64,000 nt of DNA, taken from assembly GCA_026874595.1 (NCBI GenBank), contig CM049311.1:7229676-7293675 (forward strand), in the 5' to 3' direction. The number at the start of each line of letters is the position of its first letter. Position 1 is the first letter of the stretch. The DNA is from Sipunculus nudus (Eukaryota > Annelida > Sipuncula > Golfingiida > Sipunculidae). The notes under the pieces are model-generated. The model saw only the letters and a program-made list of their open reading frames with translations. It was not told the DNA's origin and did no database searches. Both the position numbers and the translations under genes were made by a program. This document shows positions 22,919-34,400 of the stretch, one piece after another.

Positions 22919-24540
22919 ATCAGAGTCGCCGGTAGGGGTGGAAATGGTGTGGGCTTGGGGTTCGCTGCAGGGACCAAGTTCCTGAACTGCTCCACCTGCA
23001 AGTGGGAAAGAGCTTCAACTTCACAATTTTGATAACCAGGAACATATTCTGCCTTGAAAAGGATATTGAATTTTAAAGACGCCAATACAAATCTCCTGAT
23101 TAAGTGCATGGTGTTAGGCTCTGGAGTGGACTGTTTGCTAAGGATGAAAGCAAGCGCTTGGTTACCAGTACAAATGCAGATTTGCTTGTTGGATAGCCGG
23201 TGGCCCCAGACTTGTACTGCCAGGACAAGGGGAAGCAACTGCAGTGAAACTGTGTTATAATTGTTCCATCTCTCAGGGAACTGACCGTAAAACCACTCGA
23301 GTCCGAACAAGGCTCCAAATCCAGATCCTTTAGTCGCATCCGTGAACAGCCTGATATCTTTGGAGCGAACCCAACGATCTTCCATGAAAATACACTTACC
23401 ATTAAACTGATCTAGGAAGTTTTGCCACATGGTCAGATCTAGTTTTACCTGTTTATTAAGGCGAATGTGGAACTGTGGTTTCAGGATGCCCCTAGTTTTG
23501 TCGATTAGGCACCGCAAAAAAGCCCTCCCCGGTAGAACAACAGCGCAAGCAAAGTTTAAGAATCCAATAAGGGATTGGAGTTCTTTCAGTGTCACTTTGT
23601 CTTTTGACAGAAAGGATCCTATCAAGCCCCTGGCTTTACTGAGTTTGTCTAGTGGGAGGCGGGTGGTCTGGGCTATAACATCTATTTCTATACCAAGGAA
23701 GGTGATTTTCTGGCTAGGGCCCTCTGTCTTATCCTCGGCAATTGGGACGCCCACAGTTTGGCACAAACTAATAAATGCATCGAGCATGCATTTTGTTTTG
23801 GAAGGGGAATCACTGATAAATAAAAAATCATCAAGAACATGTACAATTGCTACTGACTGACAGATTTTGCATGCAAGAAATTCTAGGGCTGAACTAAATT
23901 TCTCAAAAATGCTACACGAGGAAGAGCATCCCATGGGCAGGCATTTGTCGTAGTAGAATTTATTCTGCCAGGAGAACCCAAGTAATGGATATGAGGTTGG
24001 GTGTACTGGAATGAGACGAAAGGCGGCTTCAACGTCTGTTTTTGCAAGGAAGGCTGATGCACCAAGAGGCTTTAAGAAACAAATGGCATCCTGAATTGAA
24101 GCGTATGAGACTTGGGCAGCTTCCCGTGGTATGCCCGTATTTACCGAGTCACTATGTGGATAAGACAGATTGTGGATGAGCCTGTACTGGCCCGGCTGCT
24201 TCTTAGGCACTACACCTAGTGGGGATACTCGTAGAGGGACAAAAGGTTTTTGGAAAAATGGACCCGCAACTCGGCCTGCAGCTAATTCTTTTGATAATTT
24301 CTTTGTGACCACATCGGGTTTGGACAGTGCTGATAAATGATTTCTAGAATGCGAGTCAATGAATTTTCCAGTGAAACCTAAATGAAAACCGACAGTGAAA
24401 CCATTGATCAAAGTGGATGCATGCGGGTCTGGATAGCCATACTTGTGGAGCAGGTGGGCCAAAATTTCAGCCTTAACAGGGGTAGGTAGTTTGGAGTTTC
24501 CTTTGCTGAGTGTTTGTAGATCGACTAGGGGCTTGGGTGG
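22915..24540 (-). CDS. Reverse transcriptase-RNase H of the retroelement, 5'-truncated
   Basis: Open for about 540 codons up to the junction at 24540, with no ATG seen, so the true N-terminus is lost. RT motifs in order: LAKTDVEAAFRLIPVHP (first catalytic Asp), KCLPMGCSSSCSIFEKF, the active-site LDDFLF, and TFLGIEIDV. An RNase H-like region follows, beginning LFTDATKGSGFGALF. The end overlaps the recombinase frame by 4 bp, a compact arrangement seen in YR elements. Apart from the missing 5' end the frame is intact, implying fairly recent activity. Confidence 0.88.
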   Translation of the reverse strand, partial: PPKPLVDLQTLSKGNSKLPTPVKAEILAHLLHKYGYPDPHASTLINGFTVGFHLGFTGKFIDSHSRNHLSALSKPDVVTKKLSKELAAGRVAGPFFQKPFVPLRVSPLGVVPKKQPGQYRLIHNLSYPHSDSVNTGIPREAAQVSYASIQDAICFLKPLGASAFLAKTDVEAAFRLIPVHPTSYPLLGFSWQNKFYYDKCLPMGCSSSCSIFEKFSSALEFLACKICQSVAIVHVLDDFLFISDSPSKTKCMLDAFISLCQTVGVPIAEDKTEGPSQKITFLGIEIDVIAQTTRLPLDKLSKARGLIGSFLSKDKVTLKELQSLIGFLNFACAVVLPGRAFLRCLIDKTRGILKPQFHIRLNKQVKLDLTMWQNFLDQFNGKCIFMEDRWVRSKDIRLFTDATKGSGFGALFGLEWFYGQFPERWNNYNTVSLQLLPLVLAVQVWGHRLSNKQICICTGNQALAFILSKQSTPEPNTMHLIRRFVLASLKFNILFKAEYVPGYQNCEVEALSHLQVEQFRNLVPAANPKPTPFPPLPATLI

Positions 24541-24819
24541 ATGTTAACCCATATTCTGCAAGGTACATGATAAAAACATAATTTTTAGCACCAAGGCCAA
24601 TGCATAATGTTGGGCACATGACTCATATATGAATTTTAGGTATTGATGGAGCCACCTGCATCAACTGTTTCTGTACAAGTGTCGGTCATCAGTACAATTA
24701 CCCATAATTTCTCAGTAATAGCAGGAGCTAGCATCCCCAAATTTTATGCTAAATTTTTCACATGTCAAATGTTGTGGGATTAAGTGTTTTGTGGTGCCCC
24801 CTGCATTAACTTACATTTA
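24541..24819 (+). repeat. 279-bp flanking duplication, right copy
   Basis: Starts exactly where the truncated RT frame ends and continues without a break into normal unit spacer sequence after 24819. Confidence 0.9.
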
Positions 24820-25343
24820 ATGGAAAAAGCTTAAAAAACCTGTGAACATCTTCTTCTTAGAAGTTTATCAGCCAGATTGTTCAATATTTCACAGAAATAG
24901 TCCCAGATTTAAAGCTCTCTCAAGTTTGTTCAAATGGTTTGGGTTTGATGAATTTTAGCCGATTCACAGGAATTTGAACTTGGTAATTTTGCCAAGTAAG
25001 CATACTGACATAACAATCTCAGAATTGACAACAGCTAGCATCACCAAGTTTTGTGCAAATGTTGGTCATATGATTCATATATGAAATTTGCAGTTTTTGT
25101 GCCGCCACCTACATCGACCTGTTTTTTTAAGGACAAAAACCTCGTAATTTTAGGAGCCTATTTCAAACTGAGGACTGCTAATGTCTTCTTCTGCAAAACT
25201 GTTGTTTCAACTTTGCACAAAAATTATTCTTAAGAGGCCTTTGTTCAAGATTACTTAAATGATTGTTGGCAGAATTATTGGACTTTTAACAATGAAAGGA
25301 CTACATCTTTTATTATTCTGAACTTTTTGATAAAAAATAACTA

Positions 25344-27050
25344 CCGTAAAAAATCACATACAAGTCGATCTCGCATATAAGTCGAGAATAAATTTTCAGG
25401 GTAAATATGAGGTAAAAATTTTTTCAAGCCATTCTGGAGGTCAAAACAGGTCTGAAACAGCATACATGACCATTGAGTGTAGTGTGACAGGCCACTGGGG
25501 AAAGTTGAATTGTGTGACTGGCCACTCGTTTTTGACATTCAAACCACTCCAGTTTTTTTTAAACTGTAAAAATGTAATTTATTTTGTTGTGCAATCTATT
25601 TAAAAGTTACTGGGCATCATAAAGACTCTAAGATTAATAAATATAACAGGTCCAGACTAAGTATTTTGCAGAAATGAAGATCATCTGACACCCAGAAACG
25701 GCAGGTGCGCGATAATAGAACAGCCAAGGATTTCTCACACTTTCCGTCATTGCTCATTTATTTTAAACTTCTAATGATTGTTTGTGTCAGATATCAACAA
25801 AAACATGACTATTTAAGCGTGTTACTAAAACAGGATTGTCATGGACTTTTCTACATTTTATATAATATAAATTGAAAAGAACAGCGAAGTTGGGACCAAC
25901 AACCATATCCGTGTATCAAGGGCAAGAATTTTATTATCAGAGACTTTGATTATACATTCTGAGAAAACACAAGGCCGTAAACAACAGTTTCATTCAAGTT
26001 TTAATTAATTCCGGTGTTCCTTGCCTCCACAGACGGACGCACTAATGAACAATTACATGTGATATAACTGCAGATATGCAGCGTAGGTATCCAGCATAGG
26101 GAACGGCAGAGTAAGAGCATGGAAGCCAGGGCAACATGTGGACAACACGTCAGTCGTTCTTTGATCTTTTTGATGAAAGTTTTCGTGAATGAATCATATA
26201 TTTCACAATTTTGACTAAGTCTTGCAGGTTTTGTGTTCGTTTGTTCATGGCGAGATCGATGTCAGGTTGAACTTCGGTCTATTTTTTTCCCCGAGCTTTG
26301 CTCAGGGCCGCAGTCATTCACTGCGATTTGGGGTGATTTTTAAGTAGGAACTTCCGAACAGAGTGATAATTTCCCCCGCGTGTAAGTACACAGGTGAACG
26401 GCGTGGCCTAGTTTTGGGCTTCTTGGGACAGGCAGCCATCCCCGTACCGAGTGAGCGCTAATCGGTGCTGTAATCAGCCATTTGTCACCTGTGTGTAGTT
26501 CAGTTACCACGGCCCACAGGCTTTTACCGTTTACGTGTTTGCAAACTTACGCAAGCACCAAATGTTTTTGTGAGGAAATACTGTAACATAATTGGATGTC
26601 AAATAAACAGGGGACGATGCCCTGGATAAAATCCCAACTGATTACGCAATACCCGTGCCTCTTGCTCTCCTACTTAATCGCCCGTGAATGAAGCTCATTA
26701 TAGCTAGACGCGGGTCATTTCCTGGTTGTCATCAACCATGTAAATTGCAAACATTTTAATATACTGCATTATCCAAATGAAAGAACCGCGTGAATTGTCA
26801 AAATTTGAAAAAAAATATTCGGAAACCTTATTAGACTGTATTTTTGGACCAAAGAGGGGACTTGTGTACCTGACTTCACTGGAAACGGATATCTAGTTGT
26901 CGATCAGTTAAGACATTCAGGCCTGCAGTTTGACTAAGTTCGTGCAAAATTTTGCCTCTCAGGCTTAGACCCGCACATAAGTTGACTCCCCTTTCTTGGA
27001 TTAAATTTTTAGGAACAAATTTCTCGACTTATATGCGTTTTTTTTTACGG
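25344..27050. mobile_element. TA-flanked inverted-repeat element, unit B copy (1,707 bp)
   Basis: Starts CCGTAAAAAATCACATACAA and ends in the matching inverted form (ATATGCG, a T run, ACGG). Both ends carry CATATAAGTCGAGA-type blocks. It is flanked by TA (25342-25343 and 27051-27052). The empty site in unit A reads ATAACTAATGGATATG. A TA duplication points to the Tc1/mariner/pogo group. I found no transposase ORF, so it is probably non-autonomous. Confidence 0.8.
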
Positions 27051-29338
27051 TAATGGATATGTCAGCTTGAAAAAAAAGCATTGTAGCCAAAGTCTTTTAG
27101 TATGTGTAAACAGATTTACCTACAGGCCAAAGATTGAGTCTTTATCTATAAATAGCTTGGCAGACTGCCAACTATTTCAGATTTGGCAACAGGCCAAAGG
27201 TCAGTCTGGATCTATTTATAGGTTTGGCAGACTGCCAACTGTGTCAGTTTATGCAACAGGTCAAGAGTTCACTCAGTGCAGCCAGGTACAGTTCAAGAGT
27301 TCACTCAGTGCAGCCAGGTACTGGGTCAAGAGTTCACTCAGTGCAGTAGCTGGAGCTAGAAATTCGTTCTGGTTCACTCGGGGCAACTGCCTCTCTCACC
27401 TAAGCCTGGTTAGCCCAGTTCACCTGACTCAAGAGATGTTTGATGTATTGGCCTGATATTTTGACCTGTCCATGCATCTTATTTGGCTTAATGTTTCAAA
27501 AGACTAGTGTCGCCACCTACAATGATTTTTGCACAGTGTATGTTCCTGCTTGTTTCTCAAGAGGGATTTGATACATCAGCCTGGGTATATAGGGTAAATC
27601 AATATTCTGTGAGCCACTGGCCAAAATCATGATTTCAAGCACCCAGCAGTCAGACTTTGCAATAATGTTAACTGTTGGAATTTGAACTTTGTTACATGAC
27701 ATCCAGGACATCCATGGATGTCCTTGACAAGTCTCCTTTGAATCCTGAAATTAGCCACTGTGACCTATATTCTGTGAGCTAAAGGGGAAAAAAGGGGGGG
27801 GGGGGGGGGAAACATGATTTATCACTGCATGATCAAGTCAGATTGGCACTAATCAATACAGCTGGACCTAGAACCTTAAAATTCAAAAGGTTGTGGGCAA
27901 ATCTTCTTCCACACCTGAGATTAGGTCATGATGACCCATATTCTGTGAGCTATGAGTGGAAACTTAATTCTGAGTACCCAGAAAGTCATTCAGGGCACAA
28001 ATCAAAGCTGTTGGATATGGAAATGTCCTTCTTGATATAGAGGGAATTCATTGTACAGTCTTCTTGGACATCTGAAATAAGGTCACAGTGACCTATATTC
28101 TGCAAGAAAATTTTAAGCAGATTTTTTGCACAGTTTGTTACAGTTGCATATGAAAATTTTTAATTTGATTAAAATCTACCGAGGTCCTCGTAAAATTTCA
28201 ATCGGAAACCTGAAATAAGGTCACTGTGGCTCTATTCTGTTAGCAGTATGAAAGAACATGATTTTAGTACCCTAATAGTCAGATGGGCACAAATCATATC
28301 AGTTTGACTTAATGACTTCAATTTTTTATTGAGATCCAGAGAAGGCCCTGCCCTGTACCTGTATCACTTTGACCTATATTCTGTGAGCATTTAGCACCCT
28401 GTAAGTTAGTTGAACATAACTCATAGCAGTTTCACATAGAAACTGAGCATCTAGGAAGTTCCTGATAAAATCATCTTTGAAACCCAAAATAAGGTCACTG
28501 TATCCTATATCTAAGGCATATGGCCAATAAGCATTATTTTGTGCACTCTGAAAGTCAATCTATCCATTGTTGAAGGTTACTTAACAAATATTTTTCACCA
28601 GATCATATTTTATTATTAAAACATGCATCACCAGTTTGTCAAATTCAGCTGAGCGTATTGTCCCAAGTGCCATTTGTTAGTACTTTGTACATGTACATGT
28701 CAGACATGAACTTGAAAGGTAAGCAAGAACTATATTCAACTAATAGTCCTGGAAACATGTTATAGAGGAAGCATTATACCTAGTGTATATCCCATTGCAC
28801 AGGTGCGAATTAGGCCTGTAGGCCTTGTTTACATTTAAAAAATTAATTTAGAGTCTGCCTCAAGCTGTTATGCTTGTAGTTGTACAGATGATTTAACTTG
28901 GTAGATTTACGTTATATGCAAGTGACAACATGATGACTGTGGACATAATAGTTTCAAAGTTAAAAGGACTTTATGTTAGAATCCCAACTTTATAAGGTCT
29001 GCCAAAACCCTCTGGTACATTTCAACTTTGCTATGGACTAGGAGAAATGAGAATTAAGAAATAGAATTGGGAATATTATACATATTTTGCTCTGGAAGAA
29101 CCAAGCAGCAGTGAATGGTGCATTCACTTATAGGATCAAAAAACATTTTCTGAAAAAGCTTGTTGTTTCCAGACCACATACTGACAGACTATCCTGAAAT
29201 TTGATTTAACTATTGATACAGAACAACTTTTAAAACATACAAAACACAAAAGACTAGGCATTCACATGATTTATATGGTTTATTTACATATCATACAAAA
29301 TAAATAGCAGGCATCATTATAGTACATGATGTGATCAG

Positions 29339-29344
29339 TTTATT
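29339..29344 (-). terminator. Poly(A) signal, gene C
   Basis: AATAAA on the minus strand in the conserved 3' block, about 300 bp past the stop. Confidence 0.55.
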
Positions 29345-29643
29345 TAACAGTGCATAATAAATATCCACCATATATACAATAGAGGTGTGAGAGTGTTTAT
29401 GAATACTACATACAATGAAGTCTCTTTGTGAATTGAAATACTATGTCAATATGAAAAAGGGATGAGTATAGTTTCATGCATGAAATGACTTGTGTGGTTT
29501 TGCTTGGAACAAAGTAGTAAAGAAGACTTGGTTTAATTCATGGCATTAGTGCATCTTGTAACAAGTGTTATAAATAGTCCATATACTGATATCTTATGGC
29601 ACTCTGGAATATGGTTTATACATCACACATCTCTATAATCTGA

Positions 29644-30777
29644 TCAGTGTATTCTGGCTCTCTTGCTGGGCTGCAAGTTCTGTTGGATGAGGGAGGAGAT
29701 CTGATGTACAATGACACCAGGAGCTGCCCCGCTGTTACTCGCTGTCAGGTTGTGACACAGACTGACCAGTTGCTCCTCCAGCTTCCTCTTCTGTCTCTTT
29801 GGGCCAGTGTTGAAGCTGCGGTTACGTCTGTTGTTGAACCAGACGAACTTAGGCTTGCACCGTGACCTGGTCTTGTTAGTTGCTATTTTGGCTCTGCTGT
29901 TAACAGTCTGTAAGTTTGGCACTGACATCTTTGGCTGTCTGCTTGGTGCTGGTTTCTCAATCTCTGGCTCAGTATCTATGGCTTGTCTTCCAACCACTGG
30001 CTGTATGGGTCTGGTTGGTTTCTCTGGAGTTTGGTTGATGATAGCAGTCGGTGATAATGGTAGCAGGATGTCCTCCTCACTGAAGGATAAATGTGACAGA
30101 GGCAGCAGATCTTCCTTGCTGATGCCAGACAGTGACAGTGCTGAAGCGATAGTGTTTTCCCGGCTTCTGCTGACACAGTCAGGGGTGCTTGAACTGTTAA
30201 CATCATTTGTTGTATTGGAACCTGCAGAGCATGTTGATTCTGAGACACTGCTGCCCTCTACTGACAGGGATGATGCAGAATGTATCCCAGAATCCCTGCT
30301 GGATGAGGGTGTGCTGCTGGAACTCTGTTTGCTGCAGGACAGATCTTGAGTGAAACTTGACCCCTGACCCCTGGTGAGCTGTGAGGGCCACTTGGGTGTA
30401 GAGTGTATGGGTGTGTGGTACATCATCTGGGGACTGCTGGGTACACTGGCTCCTGGGTACAGGTACTGCTGGCTGGGGTAGCTCCACTTGTACATGAAGC
30501 TGCTGACTGCAGGTGAGTAGCCTGATGCTGGATGAAGCCCTGGCTGTGCAGGTGTGGTGCTGTATCTGTACATGTCCATGTGGTGCAGTCCTGTGGTGAC
30601 ACCTCCATACTGTGGTGAATGGTATCCTGGGTACCCATAGTGAGGATAGTGCTGGGTACCAGGGACTGGTGCTGCCCCCTGTGGATAACTTAGGTACTGG
30701 TGTCCCACAGATAACCCCTGTGAACTGGTCTGTGATGTTTGTCCCACAACTTGAGATGTGGCCTGTAGTAAATCCAT
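29644..30777 (-). CDS. TALE homeobox paralogue C lacking the homeodomain (377 aa)
   Basis: Same start, promoter, N-terminal region and C-terminal tail as the intact copies. A net 126-nt in-frame deletion near 29840 joins KPKF (about residue 311) through one Val to WFNNRRN. Helix 1, the TALE loop, helix 2 and the start of helix 3 are gone; only the last part of the recognition helix and the basic tail remain. The junction shows a few bases of filler. The frame is otherwise open. The product should not bind DNA as a homeodomain but keeps the putative activation region and nuclear signals, so it could act as a competitor of its siblings, or be a decaying copy. It shares a one-codon deletion (YKW for YPKW) and other substitutions with copy D. 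Confidence 0.85.
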   Translation of the reverse strand: MDLLQATSQVVGQTSQTSSQGLSVGHQYLSYPQGAAPVPGTQHYPHYGYPGYHSPQYGGVTTGLHHMDMYRYSTTPAQPGLHPASGYSPAVSSFMYKWSYPSQQYLYPGASVPSSPQMMYHTPIHSTPKWPSQLTRGQGSSFTQDLSCSKQSSSSTPSSSRDSGIHSASSLSVEGSSVSESTCSAGSNTTNDVNSSSTPDCVSRSRENTIASALSLSGISKEDLLPLSHLSFSEEDILLPLSPTAIINQTPEKPTRPIQPVVGRQAIDTEPEIEKPAPSRQPKMSVPNLQTVNSRAKIATNKTRSRCKPKFVWFNNRRNRSFNTGPKRQKRKLEEQLVSLCHNLTASNSGAAPGVIVHQISSLIQQNLQPSKRARIH

Positions 30778-30863
30778 GATGAACTGATGATTACTAACAA
30801 CAAGAGCAGTGTTACTTGATGGTTACTCAGTCACTGTTAGATGTACTCACAAGATGAGCTCAG

Positions 30864-30871
30864 TATTTATA
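30864..30871 (-). promoter_or_regulatory. TATA box and upstream block, gene C
   Basis: TATAAATA 87 bp from the ATG; the TGACA-rich upstream block is preserved. The proximal sequence (GTTAGATGTACTCACAAGATG on the + strand) is shared only with unit D. Confidence 0.75.
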
Positions 30872-31453
30872 CTCCATTACACAAACTGACAGGTTTGACA
30901 CCTGAGTTTTTGTCAACACCTTACAAGTGACACTAACAAAGACATCACCATTCACAAGTTTGTCATACTCAGCTCTGGGTCCTGGGTTGAGTAAAGTTTG
31001 TGTTTGTTTATTACTGGGATAAGTTTGTTTGCAAGTAGTGTGGGCTCTTAATGAGTTTGTTTGTGAGTAGTGTATGGGCCTGATAAAGAGTTTGTTTGGG
31101 TCTGATTGGCTGAGACTGACACTATGTGGTGAGTAGCTGTACCAAGCCAACTGGAACAGGTTAGCAGGTAATGAACTGCTTGCCTGAGCAGCTGGTGCCA
31201 ATTAGCTGGTTTTCTTGTGCCCAAGTATGGTTATTGTCTGACACAGGTTTGAGTTCATATGAGGTTGAAAATGTTACATTTTGCATTTTCATTTAAACAC
31301 AGAGCTTAAGGGAAAACTGCTTTAAAAAATAGCAGAACTGGAGATGTTTGAATTTCTAATTTTCAGGACTAAGAAGGCTTGGGTATGATTTTGCTATCAT
31401 TTTCAATTGTAGTTATAATCAAAATATACCAGTTCCTTATATTCTTTAGATCA

Positions 31454-34400
31454 TTTTTAGCTCAGCTGACTGGAAGTGATATGAGCTAAAGCCATCACTC
31501 TTTGTCTGTCATCTGTCCCTCCATCCATCCAGTCATTCAATTATAGGGCACAAATCAAAACTGTTGGACCTTAATTTACATGGAGGTCCATAAAAAATCT
31601 CCCTTGACACCTGAGATTAGGTCACTGTGACCTATATTCTCAGAGTTACAGGGCCTGTTATTGGGCTTCACAATAATTCTAAATTTGGCACAAAGCTCCA
31701 GTTTCTGAATAACTAATGCATTGATGGCTATGATTTTTTTCCATGCATGTTGATCATGGAGTGATTCTTTAGTTCCTGAAGACTGGTGGCGCCACCTGTA
31801 TTTTTATATAATTATAACACATTTTTTTTTCTATTTTGAGACCTTCAAATGAAGCAGTAAGGCAGTTAAATGGGCACAAACCATAGCAATCAGACCTAGA
31901 AATTTCTAATTGTTTATCCAGGAAGGTCCTTAGGAAATCTCCTCAGAAACCTCTAATATGGTCATGGTGACCTATATTTTGCAAAGTACGGGCCAAAACA
32001 TGATTTTGAGCACCCTGTAAGTCACTTGGGCACCAATTGTATCCGGTTGCCCTAGAATCTTCTAACGTAACACCCAGGGAAGTCTTGTGCAAATCTCAAT
32101 GGACACCTAAAATTAATTAGGTCATGTTAACCCTATTCTGCAAGGAACATGATAAAAACATAATTTTAAGCACCAAGGCCAATGCATAATGTTGGGCACA
32201 TGACTCGTATATGAATTTGAGGTATTGATGGAGCCACCTGCATCAACTGTTTCTGTACAAGTGTCATTGTTCATCAGTACATTAACCCATAATTTCTCAG
32301 TAATAGCAGGAGCTAGAATCCCCAAATTTTATGCTAAATTTTTCACATATCAAATGTTGTGGGATTAAGTGTTTGTGGTGCCCCCTGCATTAACTTACAT
32401 TTTAAGGAAAAAGCTTAAAAAACCTGTGAACATTTTCTTCTTAGAAGTTTATCAGCCAGATTGTTCAATATTTCACAGAAATAGTCCCAGATTTCAAGCT
32501 CTCTCAAGTTTGTTCAAATGGTTTGGGTTTGAGGAATTTTAGCCGATTCACAGGAATTTGAACTTGGTAATTTTGCCAAGTAAGCATACTGACATAACGA
32601 TCTCAGAATTGACAAGAGCTAGCATCACTAAGTTTTGTGCAAATGTTGGTCATATGATTCATATATGAAATTTGCAGTTTTTGTGCCGCCACCTACATCG
32701 ACCTGTTTTTTAAGGACAAAAACCTCGTAATTTTAGTAAGCCTATTTCAAACTGAGGACTGCTAATGTCTTCTTCTGCAAAACTGTTGTTTCAACTTTGC
32801 ACAAAAATTATTCTTAAGAGGCCTTTGTTCAAGATTACTTAAATGATTGTTGGAAGAATTATTGGACTTTTAACAATGAAAGTACTACATCTTTTATTAT
32901 TCTAAACTTTTTGATAAAAAATAACTACCGTAAAAAATCACATAGAAGTCGAGTATAAATTTTCAGCGTAAATATGAGGTAAAAATTTTTTCAAGCCATT
33001 CTGGAGGTCAAAACAGGTCTGAAACAGCATACATGACCATCTCGAGTGGTGTGACAGGCCACTGGGGAAAGGTGAATTGTATGACTGGCCACTCGTTTTT
33101 GACATTCATACCACTCCATTTTTTTTTAAACTGTAAAAATATCATTTGTTTTGTTGTGCAATCTATTTAAAAGTTACTGGGCATCATAAAGACTCTAAGA
33201 TTAATAAATATAACAGGTCCATACTTTTAGTATTTTGCAGAAATGAAGATCGTCTGACACCCAGAAACGGCAGGTGCGCGATAATAGAACAGCCAAGGAT
33301 TTCTCACACTTTCCGTCATTGCTCATTTATTTTAAACATCTAATGATTGTTTGTGTCAGATATCAATAAAAACATGACTATTTAAGCGTGTTACTAAAAC
33401 AGGATTGTCGCGGACTTCTCTACATTTTATATAATATAAATTGAAAAGAACGCGGGAAGTTGGGACCAACAACCATATCCGGAGATCAAGGGCAGGAATT
33501 TTATTATCAGAGATTTTGATTATACATTCTGAGAAAACACAAGGTCGTAAACCACAGTTTCATTCAAGTTTGAATTAATTCCGGTCTTCCTTGCCTTCAC
33601 AGACGGACGCACTAATGAACAATTACATGCAATATAACTGCACATATGCAGCGTAGGTATCCAGCATAGGGAACCGCAGAGTGAGAGCATGGAAGCCAGG
33701 GCAACACGTGGACAACACGTCAGTCGTTCTTTGATCAAACTCCGTTTTCCTATCTTTTTGATGAAAGTTTTCGTGAATGAATCATATATTTCACAATTTT
33801 GACTAAGTCTTGCAGGTTTTGTGTTCGTTTGTTCATGGCGAGATCGATGACATGTTGAACTTCGGTCTATTTTTTTCCCTGAGCTTTGCTCAGGGCCGCA
33901 GTCATTCACTACGATTTGGGGTGATTTTTAAGTAGGAACTTCCGAACAGAGTGATAATTTCCCCTGCGTGTAAGTACACAGGTGAACAGCGTGACCTAGT
34001 TTTGGGCTTCTTGGGACAGGCAGCCATCCCTGTACCGAGTGAGTGCTAATCGATGCTGTAATCAGCCATTTGTCACTTGTCTGTAGTTCAGATACCATGG
34101 CCCACAGGCTTTTATGGTTTACATGTTGGCAAACTTACGCAAGCAACAAATGTTTTTGTGAGGAAATACCGTAACATAATTGGATGTCAAATACTTAGGG
34201 GCCGATGCCATGGATAAAATCCCAACTGATTACACAATACCTTTGCCTCTTCCACTCCTACTAAATCGCCCATGAATGAAGATCATTATAGCTAGACACG
34301 GGTCATTTCCTGGTTGTCATCAACCATGTAAATTGCAAACATTTTAATATACTGCATTATCCAAATGAAAGAGCCGCGTAAATGGTCAAAATTTGAAAAT

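Larger units (their letters stand above)
20146..24540 (-). mobile_element. Tyrosine-recombinase (DIRS/Ngaro-like) retroelement, 5'-truncated
   Basis: Reading the minus strand, the order is reverse transcriptase-RNase H, tyrosine recombinase, a palindromic repeat tract, then a 190-bp repeat (20822-21011), a 486-bp segment (20336-20821) and a second copy of the 190-bp repeat (20146-20335). Such B1-A2-B2 split direct repeats are typical of Ngaro- and PAT-type YR elements, which move with a recombinase rather than an integrase. The matching A1 and any gag-like ORF should lie upstream of the RT, but the element stops at 24540 inside an open frame and host sequence follows. It occurs only in unit B. 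DIRS-1 itself has inverted termini, which are not seen here. Confidence 0.85.
19204..28680 (+). repeat. Unit B spacer repeat, interrupted by two mobile elements
   Basis: Homologous to the unit A spacer, opening at 19204 and closing near 28680. It is broken by the retroelement (about 20146-24540), which is flanked by a 279-bp duplication of spacer sequence, and by the TA-flanked element (25344-27050). AGGTCAnnnTGACCT palindromes are at 19368-19382 and 28080-28094. A G run sits at about 27797. No host gene was seen. Confidence 0.7.

Noticed and set aside
33520-33909. 129-codon minus-strand frame inside the TA-flanked element
   Set aside because: Considered as a transposase remnant, but no DDE/D or helix-turn-helix motif was seen, and the frame is shortened or disrupted in sister copies.
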